A stretch of DNA of 64,000 bases from an uncultured Alphaproteobacteria bacterium. GTDB taxonomy: Bacteria > Pseudomonadota > Alphaproteobacteria > RF32 > CAG-239. The stretch is taken from the NCBI GenBank assembly GCA_934271465.1, contig CAKQRQ010000001.1, positions 186,001 to 250,000 of the forward strand, in the 5' to 3' direction. This document shows, piece by piece, positions 42,231-51,077 of this stretch. Position numbers and translations under genes: made by a program. How positions within the stretch are numbered: the stretch's first letter is position 1; every line of letters starts with the position of its first letter. The notes under the pieces were generated by a model. It was not told the DNA's origin, searched no databases, and saw only the letters and a program-made list of their open reading frames with translations.

Positions 42231-44288
42231 TTATTTGCGGAACAAGGCCGCAATATCAGATATCGTCGGCAATTTGTTATACTCTGGATTGCCAATCGGT
42301 ATAAAGTCTTTTTCCATATCCAATGCCCAAATTGCCGCTTGATAGGTTAAAAAGCTCTTTCCCAAAACAATTGTATCGTGGTGCTTTTTCAGATATTCTT
42401 TCAAATCGGCCGTCTCACGGATATAATGCCGTATCAATCCGCGGCGGCGGGAATAGACATCTAACGCCATAACAATAATGACGGGAATCAGAACCAAAAT
42501 CAGCGCCGCAATCGGATGCACAACCGCTGATAATACTATAAAACAAAAAATTTCTACATCGATTACCGCCAACCCGACAAAAACCTTGAGCCATTTCGGC
42601 ATTTGAATCCGAGATAAAGCCATTGCTCCAAGCCCCGCTAATGAAACTGCCGTCAATATTCCGAATGTATACAGAGAATCCACCGCAAAAAAGGCTATTG
42701 CGCCCTCTGCAGCCAACAACATTCCCAGACTGAACAGCAGATAGCCCATGTTCAGTTTTATTCGGAATTGAAACATAAGGCGATTCAGTCCGCGCTCCAA
42801 AATGGCTGCAAAACGTTTTAACGGAAGTTTGTTTTGAGCATTAACATTAAATACGGTTTCATGACCGGAGAAAATCTTTTTCAGCGCTTTTTGTTCAAAG
42901 GACTGTAAACTTTTGAGGTTATCCGTTCTTTTGATGAGCAGGACGGTTTCGCCGGATTGTTGAATATCTATAATATTCTTTTTATACAATTCCAGCAAAA
43001 AGCCGCATACGGATTTGATATCAAACCGGTCAAACATCAGATATCTGATTGTCATTGCCGTTTTATTTAAGGTCAATTTGAGCTGGCCTTTGTCTTTTGC
43101 TATATACCGCCACGAAATGACAAAAGAACAGCTGATAACAAGCATTCCCAACAGGGCAATATAGATATCTCCATGATTATCAAATGCTCTTATCACTTTT
43201 TGCCATAGTGTTTCAGGCAACAGGGCGTTTTTATCGATTTGAGCCACCAAGTGCATTCCCTCGCCGATAAACAACGGGCGCCGTGCAATATAGGCTCGGG
43301 CGAATCGCCCGTTTTGCCTGACCGAAATTCCCCTTGATGAAAGCCCCAAAGGAGACCCGAGCAAAACTTCTTCATCAAGCAATGCTGTTTCCGTCGGCAG
43401 ACTTAAACTTGCGCCGAGCCTATCAATAACCAAATTCCAGCCATTGCCGCCTATGTCCCAATATAAACGATAGTCCTTTCCTTCATCCCAGAGCAGATTA
43501 TCAACCACATATTCAAATTTGTATGTATAAATCCCCGGAGCCAATTCATAATTATCATCCGGCACCAACAACACGCTTTTTTGCCCTTTTGTCAAATGAT
43601 ATGGTGCCGGCATATCGTTAATCGTCACACCAATAATCGAATAATCTAAGCGCTGGGACTTGCCGTTTATGTCATAAATTTTTTCGGGCAATATTTTTGT
43701 CAGCCCGCGGCGTAATTTATTTCCGTTTGCAACCACGACTATCGTTTCTTCAAATTTGACAAGGCCTGTCGGCAAGACCTCTATTGAGTTCATCAAATAA
43801 GGAATATGCTCCATGGCCGGAATTGTAAACGGCGTATTATCAGGCGGCAAATAAGCTCTTATCAGCGGCACATCCGGATTTTGCCAATTTTCCTTTTGCT
43901 GTGAAACGGACTGCGGCGCCTGCAAAGTTTCGACAGAAGCAACATCTTCCCGAGGTGTTTCAGAAGAAATATTTACCCGTTCCAAAGCTTCTTCATATAT
44001 TTTTTCAAAAAAGCTTTTTCCGGCTTCTTTTTCCTGCTCGGCGCGCCAACGGCTCGGCACTATTCCCATGGTTTGATTGATGTTTTCGGGAGAAGCCGCT
44101 TCGGCTTTTGAAAAACCTTCTTCAACAATTTCTTTAAATTCCTCATACTCCATATCGTGCATCTTCGGCTTTTCTTGCCGGCTCTGCACCCTCGGAACCG
44201 CTTCATATCCGCTGACACTCCGAACAGCCGCAAAACTCAGCCCGCACCAGAGCAAATTGAAACAAATTGCAAAAAAAAGTTTCTTCAT
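42231..44288 (-). CDS. DUF2207 family membrane protein
   Basis: The 685-residue protein has a signal peptide (MKKLFFAICFNLLWCGLSFA), a 130-residue polar region, then the DUF2207 extracytoplasmic beta domain (IEVLPTGLVKFEETIVVV, YELAPGIYTYKFEYVVDNLLW, YRLYWDIGGNGWNLVIDRLGASLSLP). This is followed by a helix at about 380-400 and a cytoplasmic winged-helix-like region. Two more membrane pairs lie near 525-610. DUF2207 proteins are predicted inner-membrane proteins of unknown role. Confidence 0.85.
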   Translation of the reverse strand: MKKLFFAICFNLLWCGLSFAAVRSVSGYEAVPRVQSRQEKPKMHDMEYEEFKEIVEEGFSKAEAASPENINQTMGIVPSRWRAEQEKEAGKSFFEKIYEEALERVNISSETPREDVASVETLQAPQSVSQQKENWQNPDVPLIRAYLPPDNTPFTIPAMEHIPYLMNSIEVLPTGLVKFEETIVVVANGNKLRRGLTKILPEKIYDINGKSQRLDYSIIGVTINDMPAPYHLTKGQKSVLLVPDDNYELAPGIYTYKFEYVVDNLLWDEGKDYRLYWDIGGNGWNLVIDRLGASLSLPTETALLDEEVLLGSPLGLSSRGISVRQNGRFARAYIARRPLFIGEGMHLVAQIDKNALLPETLWQKVIRAFDNHGDIYIALLGMLVISCSFVISWRYIAKDKGQLKLTLNKTAMTIRYLMFDRFDIKSVCGFLLELYKKNIIDIQQSGETVLLIKRTDNLKSLQSFEQKALKKIFSGHETVFNVNAQNKLPLKRFAAILERGLNRLMFQFRIKLNMGYLLFSLGMLLAAEGAIAFFAVDSLYTFGILTAVSLAGLGAMALSRIQMPKWLKVFVGLAVIDVEIFCFIVLSAVVHPIAALILVLIPVIIVMALDVYSRRRGLIRHYIRETADLKEYLKKHHDTIVLGKSFLTYQAAIWALDMEKDFIPIGNPEYNKLPTISDIAALFRK

Positions 44289-44371
44289 AACTTGACACTC
44301 TTTCTTAACTGATTCATCATATTTGTTATTATACGGCTAAAGTTATTAAAAAGTTATAAAGGAGAACTTAC

Positions 44372-45106
44372 ATGAGCGATATTTCCGTCGGAGCTATTAT
44401 TTTGGGAGCCGGTAAAGGAACCCGCATGAAATCTAACCTGCCCAAGGTTTTGATGCCGGTCGACGGCAAGCCTATGATTAGGCATATTATTGATGTTTTG
44501 GAATCGATGAACATCAAAAAAATTGTTACCGTTATTGCTCCAGACGGAGATGCCGTCAAAAAAGAAGTTTCGCCTTATCCGACATGTGTTCAGGAAAAAC
44601 AGCTTGGGACAGGGCATGCCGTTTTGGCCGCCCGTGAAGAATTCAGAGGATTTAAAGGCGATATTTTGATTATTTTCGGTGATCAGCCCTTGTATACCAA
44701 AGAGAGTATGCGTAAACTTTTGCGCCGCCGCGCTCAAGGATATGCCGTCGTCTGCATGGGATTCCGCCCGAAAGATCCGGCAAGATACGGCCGCTTGGTT
44801 ATGGAAGGCGACAACCTGAAACGCATTGTCGAATTTAAAGATGCCACAGATGAAGAAAAAGCCATTACTTTTTGCAACTCGGGTATTATGTGTTTTGACG
44901 GCGAAAAACTTTTTGAAATTTTGGGCGCTATCAGTAATGAAAATGCTGCTGGCGAATATTATCTTACAGACGCCATTGAAATTGCTCTGCGCAAAGGATT
45001 GAAATGCTCGGCTGTCGAGTGTTCGGTTGAGGAAGCTTCCGCCGCCAACACCCTTGAGGAATTGGCATTATTGGAAGAACTTATTCAGAAGAGGAAGAAA
45101 AAATAA
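44372..45106 (+). CDS. Stand-alone sugar nucleotidyltransferase (GlmU N-domain-like)
   Basis: The 244-residue protein matches the uridylyltransferase half of GlmU: AIILGAGKGTRMKSNLPKVL, EKQLGTGHAVLAAREE, IIFGDQPLYT and the metal-site region NSGIMCFDGEKLFEIL, then GEYYLTDAIEIALRKG. The acetyltransferase beta-helix of about 200 residues is absent, and the gene ends directly into the next. It therefore makes an NDP-sugar, probably UDP-GlcNAc or a related compound, unless a full GlmU exists elsewhere. AAGGAGAA precedes the ATG. Confidence 0.85.
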   Translation: MSDISVGAIILGAGKGTRMKSNLPKVLMPVDGKPMIRHIIDVLESMNIKKIVTVIAPDGDAVKKEVSPYPTCVQEKQLGTGHAVLAAREEFRGFKGDILIIFGDQPLYTKESMRKLLRRRAQGYAVVCMGFRPKDPARYGRLVMEGDNLKRIVEFKDATDEEKAITFCNSGIMCFDGEKLFEILGAISNENAAGEYYLTDAIEIALRKGLKCSAVECSVEEASAANTLEELALLEELIQKRKKK

Positions 45107-45562
45107 GTGTCTTTTATCAAACGTCATTGGTTTGGGCTTCTTGTATCCATGCCCGTTGTCTTTTTTGCCTTTTTTTTGGTATTAATTTTGATTGCACCTA
45201 AGCAAGATGCCCAAGGGCGAGGATTTGTTCAATGCACTCAAACCATGGCAGAAGACCTGCTTCTTTGCGACAAGAGGCCTTTTTGCACGATACGAGCCAT
45301 TCTTTCAAATACCGCCTGCGATATCGGTGTTATTGCAGATGGAATGGTTGACTGGACAAAAGGCACCCAGCCAACGCCCTGGAGCAATTATATCTTTGAA
45401 CCGGACGTTTCTTCGCCGTTTATCGATGAGGAAGCCCGTTCGGAATATTTAAAAAATTATCCCGATACAAAAGCTGAAATGGAACGGCTGCATATTTTAA
45501 GAAAGGATTTGGAAAATGAACAAGATACTTCAGAAGAGCAAGCCCCGTGGAACCAAAAATAA
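45107..45562 (+). CDS. Small single-pass membrane protein
   Basis: The 151-residue product starts with GTG immediately after the TAA of the nucleotidyltransferase. It has one hydrophobic helix (residues 8-29, HWFGLLVSMPVVFFAFFLVL) and a periplasmic part with four cysteines (FVQCTQTM, LLLCDKRPFCTI, NTACDIG) that could form disulfides. I cannot name the family. Its 3' end overlaps the start of pepF by 47 bases, so the three genes are one operon. Confidence 0.7.
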   Translation: MSFIKRHWFGLLVSMPVVFFAFFLVLILIAPKQDAQGRGFVQCTQTMAEDLLLCDKRPFCTIRAILSNTACDIGVIADGMVDWTKGTQPTPWSNYIFEPDVSSPFIDEEARSEYLKNYPDTKAEMERLHILRKDLENEQDTSEEQAPWNQK

Positions 45563-47345
45563 TCTTCTTCCTGCGTGGGATTTGTCTGATTTATACCAAG
45601 GAATGACAGACAAGCAAATTGAGAAAGATTTGGCGGCCTATCAAAAGTCAGCCGAAGCTTTTGCAAAAAAATATAAAGGAAAAATTGCCCAACTGTCTCC
45701 AAAACAATTTTTTGAAATGGCGCAAAACTATGAAGAACGTTCTGTTTTGGGCAACAAATTAGGCGTTTTTGCTTATTTAACCATGGTTACCCAAATGAAA
45801 AACCGAGATGCCATGGCCTTTTATCAAAATATCTCCGAAAAACTGACCGATTACAGCAAACCAACAATCTTTTTATCTCTGGAGATTAACCAACTGCCCC
45901 AAGATAAAATTGATACGTGGCTCAAAGATAAAAAAGCGGCTTATTTTGCACCTTGGGTTAATCGTATTCGGATGTTTAAAGACTATGAGCTTTCTGAACC
46001 GGTTGAAGAAATCCTGCACGAAAAGTCTGTCACTTCCGGCGGCGGATGGGAAAGGCTTTATGAAGAAACATCAGCCAGACTTAAATATACGGTTGACGGC
46101 AAAGATTATAATGACGCCGAAATCGGGAAACTGACCTTGGATAAAGATGCAGCCGTCCGTGCTAAGGCCGGTCGAGAAATTGCCCGTGTCTGCACGGAAA
46201 ATGCGCCGTTATTTACCCTTAACTACAATATGATTGTTAAAGATAAGGCCATTGAAGACATTAAACGAGGCTTTAAAACGCCGGTCTCCTCTCAAAATTT
46301 GGCCAATCGTGTTGATGACAAGGCCGTTAAGACTTTGGCGGAAACCGTGCGGCAAAATTATGCTAGCATTTCTCATCGCTTTTACAAGCTCAAAGCCAAG
46401 TGGCTCGGCGTTAAAAAACTTGAATATTGGGACAGAAATGCGCCTTTGCCTTTTGAATCCGATGTTCATTATTCTTGGGACGAGGCTGTTCAGACTGTTT
46501 TGACGGCTTATAAAGAATTTTCGCCTAAACTTTATGATTTGGCAAAAGACTTTTTTGATAAAGAGCATTCGTGGATTGATGTGCCACCCCGCGACGGCAA
46601 ACGAAGCGGCGCTTTTGCCATGCCTCTGCCTGATAAATTCCACCCTTATTTGTTCCTTAACTTTACAGGCAAACAAAATGATGTGTTGACATTGGCTCAT
46701 GAACTTGGGCATGGGTGCCATATGAGGCTAAGCTCCAAGCAGGGCGACCTGAATGATGCCACGCCATTGACTTTGGCCGAGGTTGCGTCTGTCTTTGCCG
46801 AGATGTTGACGTTTCAGTCTCTGCTTCGGCAGGCAAAAACTCCTGAAGAAAAACTTTGCCTGATTGCCGGCAAAGTCAATGATATGATTAACACATCTAT
46901 CCGTCAGATTGCTTTTCATTTCTTTGAAACCCGCGTTCATGACGAACGCCGCAATGGAGAAGTATCCCAAGACAGGCTGGCGCAAATTTGGAAGGAAGAA
47001 ATGGCAGCTTCTTTAGGCAAGTATGTCAACATTGACACTGTAACGGAGAATAACTGGACGCAGGTTGGACACTTCTTTTGGAAGCCTTTTTATGTCTATG
47101 CTTATTCTTTTGCGGACTGCCTTGTCAACTCATTGTATCAGGTTTATCAAAGCGGCAAAGATAAAAACTTTGCGGATAGATACCTCAATATGCTGTCTTT
47201 GACAGGGGTCAAACGCTATGATGAACTTTTAAAGCCTTTTGGATTGAACGCAAAAAGCCCGACATTCTGGAATATGGGATTAAGCCTGATTTCAAGCTAT
47301 ATTGATGAACTGGAAAAACTGGATAAACTTATCTCAAAAAAGTAA
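45516..47345 (+). CDS. pepF: Oligoendopeptidase F (M3 family metallopeptidase)
   Basis: The 609-residue cytoplasmic enzyme cleaves short peptides. The zinc motif HELGH is at residues 395-399 (LTLAHELGHGCHMRLS), with the third ligand Glu in TLAEVASVFAEML about 28 residues later, and the C-terminal HFFWKPFYVYAYSFADCLVNSLYQ pattern is present. The start overlaps the preceding gene by 47 bases; AAGGA 8 bases upstream supports it. Length is normal for PepF. Confidence 0.95.
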   Translation: MNKILQKSKPRGTKNNLLPAWDLSDLYQGMTDKQIEKDLAAYQKSAEAFAKKYKGKIAQLSPKQFFEMAQNYEERSVLGNKLGVFAYLTMVTQMKNRDAMAFYQNISEKLTDYSKPTIFLSLEINQLPQDKIDTWLKDKKAAYFAPWVNRIRMFKDYELSEPVEEILHEKSVTSGGGWERLYEETSARLKYTVDGKDYNDAEIGKLTLDKDAAVRAKAGREIARVCTENAPLFTLNYNMIVKDKAIEDIKRGFKTPVSSQNLANRVDDKAVKTLAETVRQNYASISHRFYKLKAKWLGVKKLEYWDRNAPLPFESDVHYSWDEAVQTVLTAYKEFSPKLYDLAKDFFDKEHSWIDVPPRDGKRSGAFAMPLPDKFHPYLFLNFTGKQNDVLTLAHELGHGCHMRLSSKQGDLNDATPLTLAEVASVFAEMLTFQSLLRQAKTPEEKLCLIAGKVNDMINTSIRQIAFHFFETRVHDERRNGEVSQDRLAQIWKEEMAASLGKYVNIDTVTENNWTQVGHFFWKPFYVYAYSFADCLVNSLYQVYQSGKDKNFADRYLNMLSLTGVKRYDELLKPFGLNAKSPTFWNMGLSLISSYIDELEKLDKLISKK

Positions 47346-47500
47346 GGTGCTAAAAAGTCGAACCCTGCTTTCTAAAAATTAGCATATGCTAAAAATTCGA
47401 CTCCTGAAGTCGAAAAATAGTGTATATACAACTATTTGTTTTTGAACTACCTTATAGATACAGAGTAAGAAACACTCTGTATCTTATAAGGAGAAATATA
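47346..47500. promoter_or_regulatory. Leader of the cold-shock gene with a hairpin at the ribosome site
   Basis: GATACAGAG (47457-47465) pairs with CTCTGTATC (47475-47483), extended by TTATA/TATAA with one bulge (47452-47489). The AAGGAG ribosome site (47488-47493) starts in the base of this stem. Further upstream two copies of TGCTAAAAA-N-TCGA (47347 and 47387 region) and a small TTCGACT/AGTCGAA hairpin lie after pepF. Confidence 0.65.
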
Positions 47501-47704
47501 ATGTTGACCGGAACTGTTAAATGGTTTAATTGCAAAAAAGGCTATGGTTTTATTGAACCCGAAACATCTTCAAAAGATGTCTTTGTCCATATCACACAGC
47601 TTGAAAAAATCGGCTTAAAACGGCTGAATGACGGACAAAGAGTCGGATATGAACTTTATGATGACCGCGGACGTATTGCGGCCGGAAATATCAAAATTCT
47701 CTAA
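47501..47704 (+). CDS. Cold-shock domain protein
   Basis: The ATG at 47501 follows AAGGAG and gives a 67-residue single cold-shock domain: MLTGTVKWFNCKKGYGFIEP with RNP1 (KGYGFIEP), then RNP2 KDVFVHITQL. A longer reading from 47420 adds unlike residues. Such proteins bind single-stranded RNA and DNA and melt structures. A leader hairpin overlaps the ribosome site and could make translation temperature-sensitive. Confidence 0.93.
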   Translation: MLTGTVKWFNCKKGYGFIEPETSSKDVFVHITQLEKIGLKRLNDGQRVGYELYDDRGRIAAGNIKIL

Positions 47705-47818
47705 AATTTTTATTCCCTTTTATTAAACCCCTATCAAAAAAGGATAAGAGATCCCCCTCTTGTCCTTTTTATTTTGAGACATATATTTGCATTGTTTATT
47801 GCTTTTAGGAGAAAAAAT

Positions 47819-47887
47819 ATGAAATTTTGGCATTGGCTTGTTGTTGCGGTCTTTGTATTTGCCATCGCTATCAGCCTTATATTGTGA
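47819..47887 (+). CDS. Very small membrane protein (22 residues)
   Basis: ATG at 47819 is preceded at normal spacing by TTAGGAGAA. The 22-residue product is MKFWHW followed by a single hydrophobic helix (VVAVFVFAIAISLIL) and TGA. A good ribosome site plus a coherent membrane helix argues for a real small protein, but nothing else supports it. It lies between the cold-shock gene and the fMet promoter. Confidence 0.45.
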   Translation: MKFWHWLVVAVFVFAIAISLIL

Positions 47888-47952
47888 GCGTTTATTAACG
47901 TTCATTTCCGTCAGGCATAACGTCAAAAATGACTTTTTTGGCAAATAATTGC

Positions 47953-47981
47953 TTGACAAGGCCGGAAATAAAGGATAATAA
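47953..47981 (+). promoter_or_regulatory. Sigma70 promoter of tRNA-fMet
   Basis: A perfect -35 TTGACA (47953-47958), 17-base spacer and -10 TAATAA (47976-47981), ending 17 bases before the tRNA. Confidence 0.82.
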
Positions 47982-47998
47982 TGCTCTTGTTTTTATAT

Positions 47999-48075
<77 letters not shown>

Positions 48076-48086
48076 ATAAAACAGAA

Positions 48087-48113
48087 AAGTCACCTATATG
48101 GTGGCTTCTTTTT
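48087..48113 (+). terminator. Terminator of tRNA-fMet
   Basis: AAGTCACC (48087-48094) pairs with GGTGGCTT (48100-48107) with one T-G pair, followed by TCTTTTT. Confidence 0.82.
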
Positions 48114-48122
48114 GTATTAAAT

Positions 48123-49016
48123 TTATTGATGTTCAAACTTTTCCTGCAGTTTTTGTAAAAACAGATTAGCCGCAGAGGAACGAACAGACGATTTATTCCA
48201 AACAATATTTAATTTTGCTTCCAATTTAGGTTCAAACGGTCTAAAGCAAAGCGGACTTTTGTCGGAAGTATCCGCCAGTTTATCTAAAGTAATGGCGTAT
48301 CCAATACCGGATTTAACCATTATAGCGGCATTAAATATCAAATTATATGTTGCTACGGTATTCAAATTATCAAATTGCCCGTGAAACCATTTTATAAATT
48401 CGTTATTTGGTGATTTTTTTATCGCTTGGCGAGAATTTATTAAGGATAAACCTTTTAAGTCTTCAAGTTTGATGTATTTATACTGTGCTAATGGACAATC
48501 TTTACGCATCAAAACACCCCAAACATCAGCAACCGGTAGGGTAACACTATCATATTTTGATGTATCGTTATGTTGCACCAAAAGACCGAAATCCAAAAGT
48601 TTCTTGTCTAGCTTTTCCATAACATCTTCGGCGTTACCGGAATAAAGATAGAAAGTAATGTTCGGGTGTGTGCCGCGTATTTCTTTGATAACCTCTGCAA
48701 TATATTCCATAGCATCTGTTTCACCGCCGCCGATATAAACATCGCCCTTAATGTCAACACCTGAAGAAATAATGTCTTTCTTGGTTTTATTAACCATTTC
48801 AATAATCTCTTCCGCACGGTCTTTTAGAAGCATCCCTTCATCGGTCATCGTGATTTTGTACTTTCCGCGCACAAACAGCTTTTGCTTGAGTTCATATTCC
48901 AACTCTTGCATTTGACGTGTTAAAGTCGGTTGTGTTAAATGCAAAGCATTTGCCGCAGCAGTAATACTACCTTCGTTGGCAACAGCTAAAAAATATTTCA
49001 AAACGCGTATTTCCAT
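48123..49016 (-). CDS. LysR-family transcriptional regulator
   Basis: The 297-residue protein has the LysR HTH at residues 1-60 (MEIRVLKYFLAVANEGSITA, AANALHLTQPTLTRQMQELE) and an effector-binding domain. It diverges from the exported hydrolase gene with a 125-base gap, the usual layout when LysR controls its neighbour. The hydrolase, cyclophilin-like gene and a lost FMN-reductase gene would be its targets. The effector is unknown. Confidence 0.92.
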   Translation of the reverse strand: MEIRVLKYFLAVANEGSITAAANALHLTQPTLTRQMQELEYELKQKLFVRGKYKITMTDEGMLLKDRAEEIIEMVNKTKKDIISSGVDIKGDVYIGGGETDAMEYIAEVIKEIRGTHPNITFYLYSGNAEDVMEKLDKKLLDFGLLVQHNDTSKYDSVTLPVADVWGVLMRKDCPLAQYKYIKLEDLKGLSLINSRQAIKKSPNNEFIKWFHGQFDNLNTVATYNLIFNAAIMVKSGIGYAITLDKLADTSDKSPLCFRPFEPKLEAKLNIVWNKSSVRSSAANLFLQKLQEKFEHQ

Positions 49017-49141
49017 ACAGATAACATAACAAAACTAAATATGCCTGTCAAGCATATTTAGATATTAAAAATAAGTATTTACTATATAAAAATGAACAAT
49101 ATATATTGATAATATAATAAATTTAACACTGGAGGTATTTT

Positions 49142-50185
49142 ATGAAAATGAGAACACTATGCTTTTTATCAATGACAGCTTTAGGTTTGGTCTTTGCCGC
49201 ACCGGACAGTGCTTGTGCCGCAGGCGGTAATAATGACGAATGGGATAAGGTTTTTGCTAAATCAGATAAGGTTGATGTGAAGAAAGTAACTTTTAAGAAC
49301 AGATTTGGCATTGAGTTAGTCGGAGATTTGTATGAGCCGAAGAACCAGCCTGAAGGTAAAATGCAGGCAATTGCGGTTTCCGGTCCATTTGGCGCGGTTA
49401 AAGAACAATCTTCCGGACTTTATGCTCAAACTTTGGCAGAAAAAGGTTTTGTAATTTTGGCATTTGACCCATCATTTACCGGTGAATCTGGTGGCGAAGT
49501 TCGTAATGTGGCATCGCCTGATATTAACACCGATGATTTTTCTGCTGCGGTTGATTATCTGACTACCTTGCCTGAAGTAGATGAAAACAAAATCGGCATT
49601 GTCGGTATTTGCGGTTGGGGCGGATTTGCTTTGAATGCGGCTGCACAAGATACCCGCATTAGGGCAACTGTAACCAGCACAATGTATGATATGACAAGAG
49701 TTTCTGCCAAAGGATACAATGACTCTATGTCTGCAGATGACTTATACAAAATGCGTGAGGATTTAAACAATAAAAGGACAAAGCAAGCAAAAACAGGAGA
49801 AATTATTTTCATACCGACAAATCAAGATAAACTCAATGGCGATGAAGCGCAATTTATAAAAGACTACCACGAATATTATAAAACACCGCTTGGTTTCCAT
49901 CCTCGTTCTATTAACTCTAACGGTGGTTGGAACGAAACATCTTTGTTATCTTTAATTACACAACCAATTTTGGCGTATGCTGATACGATTAAATCACCTG
50001 TATTGATGATACACGGAGAAAAAGCTCACAGCCGCTATTTCTCGGAAGATGCATTCAAAAAGCTGACAGGCGATAATAAAGAATTGATGATTATCCCTAA
50101 TGCAAACCATACTGATTTGTATTACAAGATGGATGTTATTCCTTTTGATAAAATGGAGCATTTTTTCAAGGATAATTTGAAGTAA
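49142..50185 (+). CDS. Exported alpha/beta hydrolase with cysteine nucleophile
   Basis: The 347-residue protein begins with a signal peptide (CFLSMTALGLVFAAPDSACA). The alpha/beta hydrolase core has a nucleophile elbow GICGWGG with Cys157 in place of Ser, as in dienelactone hydrolase-like proteins. A late IHGEKAHSRYFSEDAF and PNANHTDLYY carry the Asp/Glu and His candidates. It diverges from a LysR gene and overlaps the next gene by one base. Family resemblance is to YcjY/DLH-type hydrolases; substrate unknown. Confidence 0.85.
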   Translation: MKMRTLCFLSMTALGLVFAAPDSACAAGGNNDEWDKVFAKSDKVDVKKVTFKNRFGIELVGDLYEPKNQPEGKMQAIAVSGPFGAVKEQSSGLYAQTLAEKGFVILAFDPSFTGESGGEVRNVASPDINTDDFSAAVDYLTTLPEVDENKIGIVGICGWGGFALNAAAQDTRIRATVTSTMYDMTRVSAKGYNDSMSADDLYKMREDLNNKRTKQAKTGEIIFIPTNQDKLNGDEAQFIKDYHEYYKTPLGFHPRSINSNGGWNETSLLSLITQPILAYADTIKSPVLMIHGEKAHSRYFSEDAFKKLTGDNKELMIIPNANHTDLYYKMDVIPFDKMEHFFKDNLK

Positions 50186-50607
50186 TGCAATTGGTACAAC
50201 AAATATCAAGGTTGTTGATGTCGGGAATTATTTTTGCGGCATCAACAGCTTTTGCTTTGGAGAACAAAACAATGCAAATGAAGATAGGAGAAAAGGAATA
50301 TTCGGTTGCTTTGAATGACAATAATACAACGAAAGCCTTGCAGGAATTATTACCGATGACAATTAAAATGTCGGAATTTAATGGTAACGAAAAGTATTAC
50401 CATTTTAGCAATTCATTACCGAGCAGACCAGAACATATCTGGCAAATCAAATCAGGTGATGTTATGCTATTTGGCGATGATTGTTTAGTTGTATTTTACA
50501 AAGATTTTAAGACAGCATATTCATATACCCGTATCGGACATATAGAAAATGTGGCTGATTTAGAGCAAATACTCGGTCGCAGTAGTGTAACCATAACTTT
50601 TGAATAG
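50185..50607 (+). CDS. Exported cyclophilin-like fold protein
   Basis: The 140-residue product has an N-terminal signal peptide (LLMSGIIFAASTAFA) and then a small beta-barrel domain of the cyclophilin-like type: MQMKIGEKEYSVALNDNNTTKALQELLP at the start and GDVMLFGDDCLVVFYKDF and YTRIGHIE near the end. Proteins of this family often stand beside flavodoxin and hydrolase genes; here the next gene is a flavodoxin-like remnant. Its start overlaps the hydrolase stop. Confidence 0.85.
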   Translation: MQLVQQISRLLMSGIIFAASTAFALENKTMQMKIGEKEYSVALNDNNTTKALQELLPMTIKMSEFNGNEKYYHFSNSLPSRPEHIWQIKSGDVMLFGDDCLVVFYKDFKTAYSYTRIGHIENVADLEQILGRSSVTITFE

Positions 50608-50620
50608 AAAGGATAATAAA

Positions 50621-50743
50621 ATGGCAAAGAAAATATTGATAGTTTCATCAAGTTTGCGTAGCGGAAGCAATTCCGAGATTTTAGCACATGAGGATGAAAA
50701 AAAGGTTCGATTTCTGGCTCTACTGCAGGGACAAGAGGACTAA
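50621..50743 (+). pseudogene. 5' remnant of an NADPH-dependent FMN reductase/flavodoxin gene
   Basis: After a good AAAGGA site the reading is MAKKILIVSSSLRSGSNSEI, the flavin phosphate-binding start (SSSLRSGSNSE) of NADPH-dependent FMN reductases. After about 24 codons (near 50692) the homology stops and 17 unrelated residues lead to a TAA. A whole gene would be 180-200 residues. The break marks the left edge of the accessory region. Confidence 0.75.
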
Positions 50744-51077
50744 ATTTGATAATATTTCGCATAAACAAAAGGTTATCGCATTTTTACGGAAAAATATACA
50801 ATTCCTTCGGATTTGCGCTAATGTGTTGATTTTTCGTGATATTGTCCAAAAAATCGGGCGAAAAAGTATATTTTTTCCAGAGTTGACTCTGTTACACAAC
50901 CATTGAAATCAAGGCTTTCACGATTTTGTGAGAGCCTTTAATTTTTGTCAGTGCTACGCAGGTGCTACACATTTTTTGGAAATTTAGTCTTGGTTCGCTT
51001 GCTTAAAAGCAATTAAAATTCCCCGATTTCCATTGTTGATAAAAAATGTTAAACTTTGTGCGGATTTCAAACATTGT
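50744..51077. other. Gene-free AT-rich stretch with one terminator
   Basis: No convincing gene. A terminator-like hairpin at 50911-50938, AAGGCTTTCAC with GTGAGAGCCTT, is followed by TAATTTTTG. Near 50950 are two copies of GTGCTAC separated by a few bases. No integrase or att repeat could be identified. Confidence 0.5.

Noticed and set aside
50911..51000. Integrase attachment site near the island edge
   Set aside because: The GTGCTAC repeats are suggestive, but no matching second copy or integrase is present in the window.
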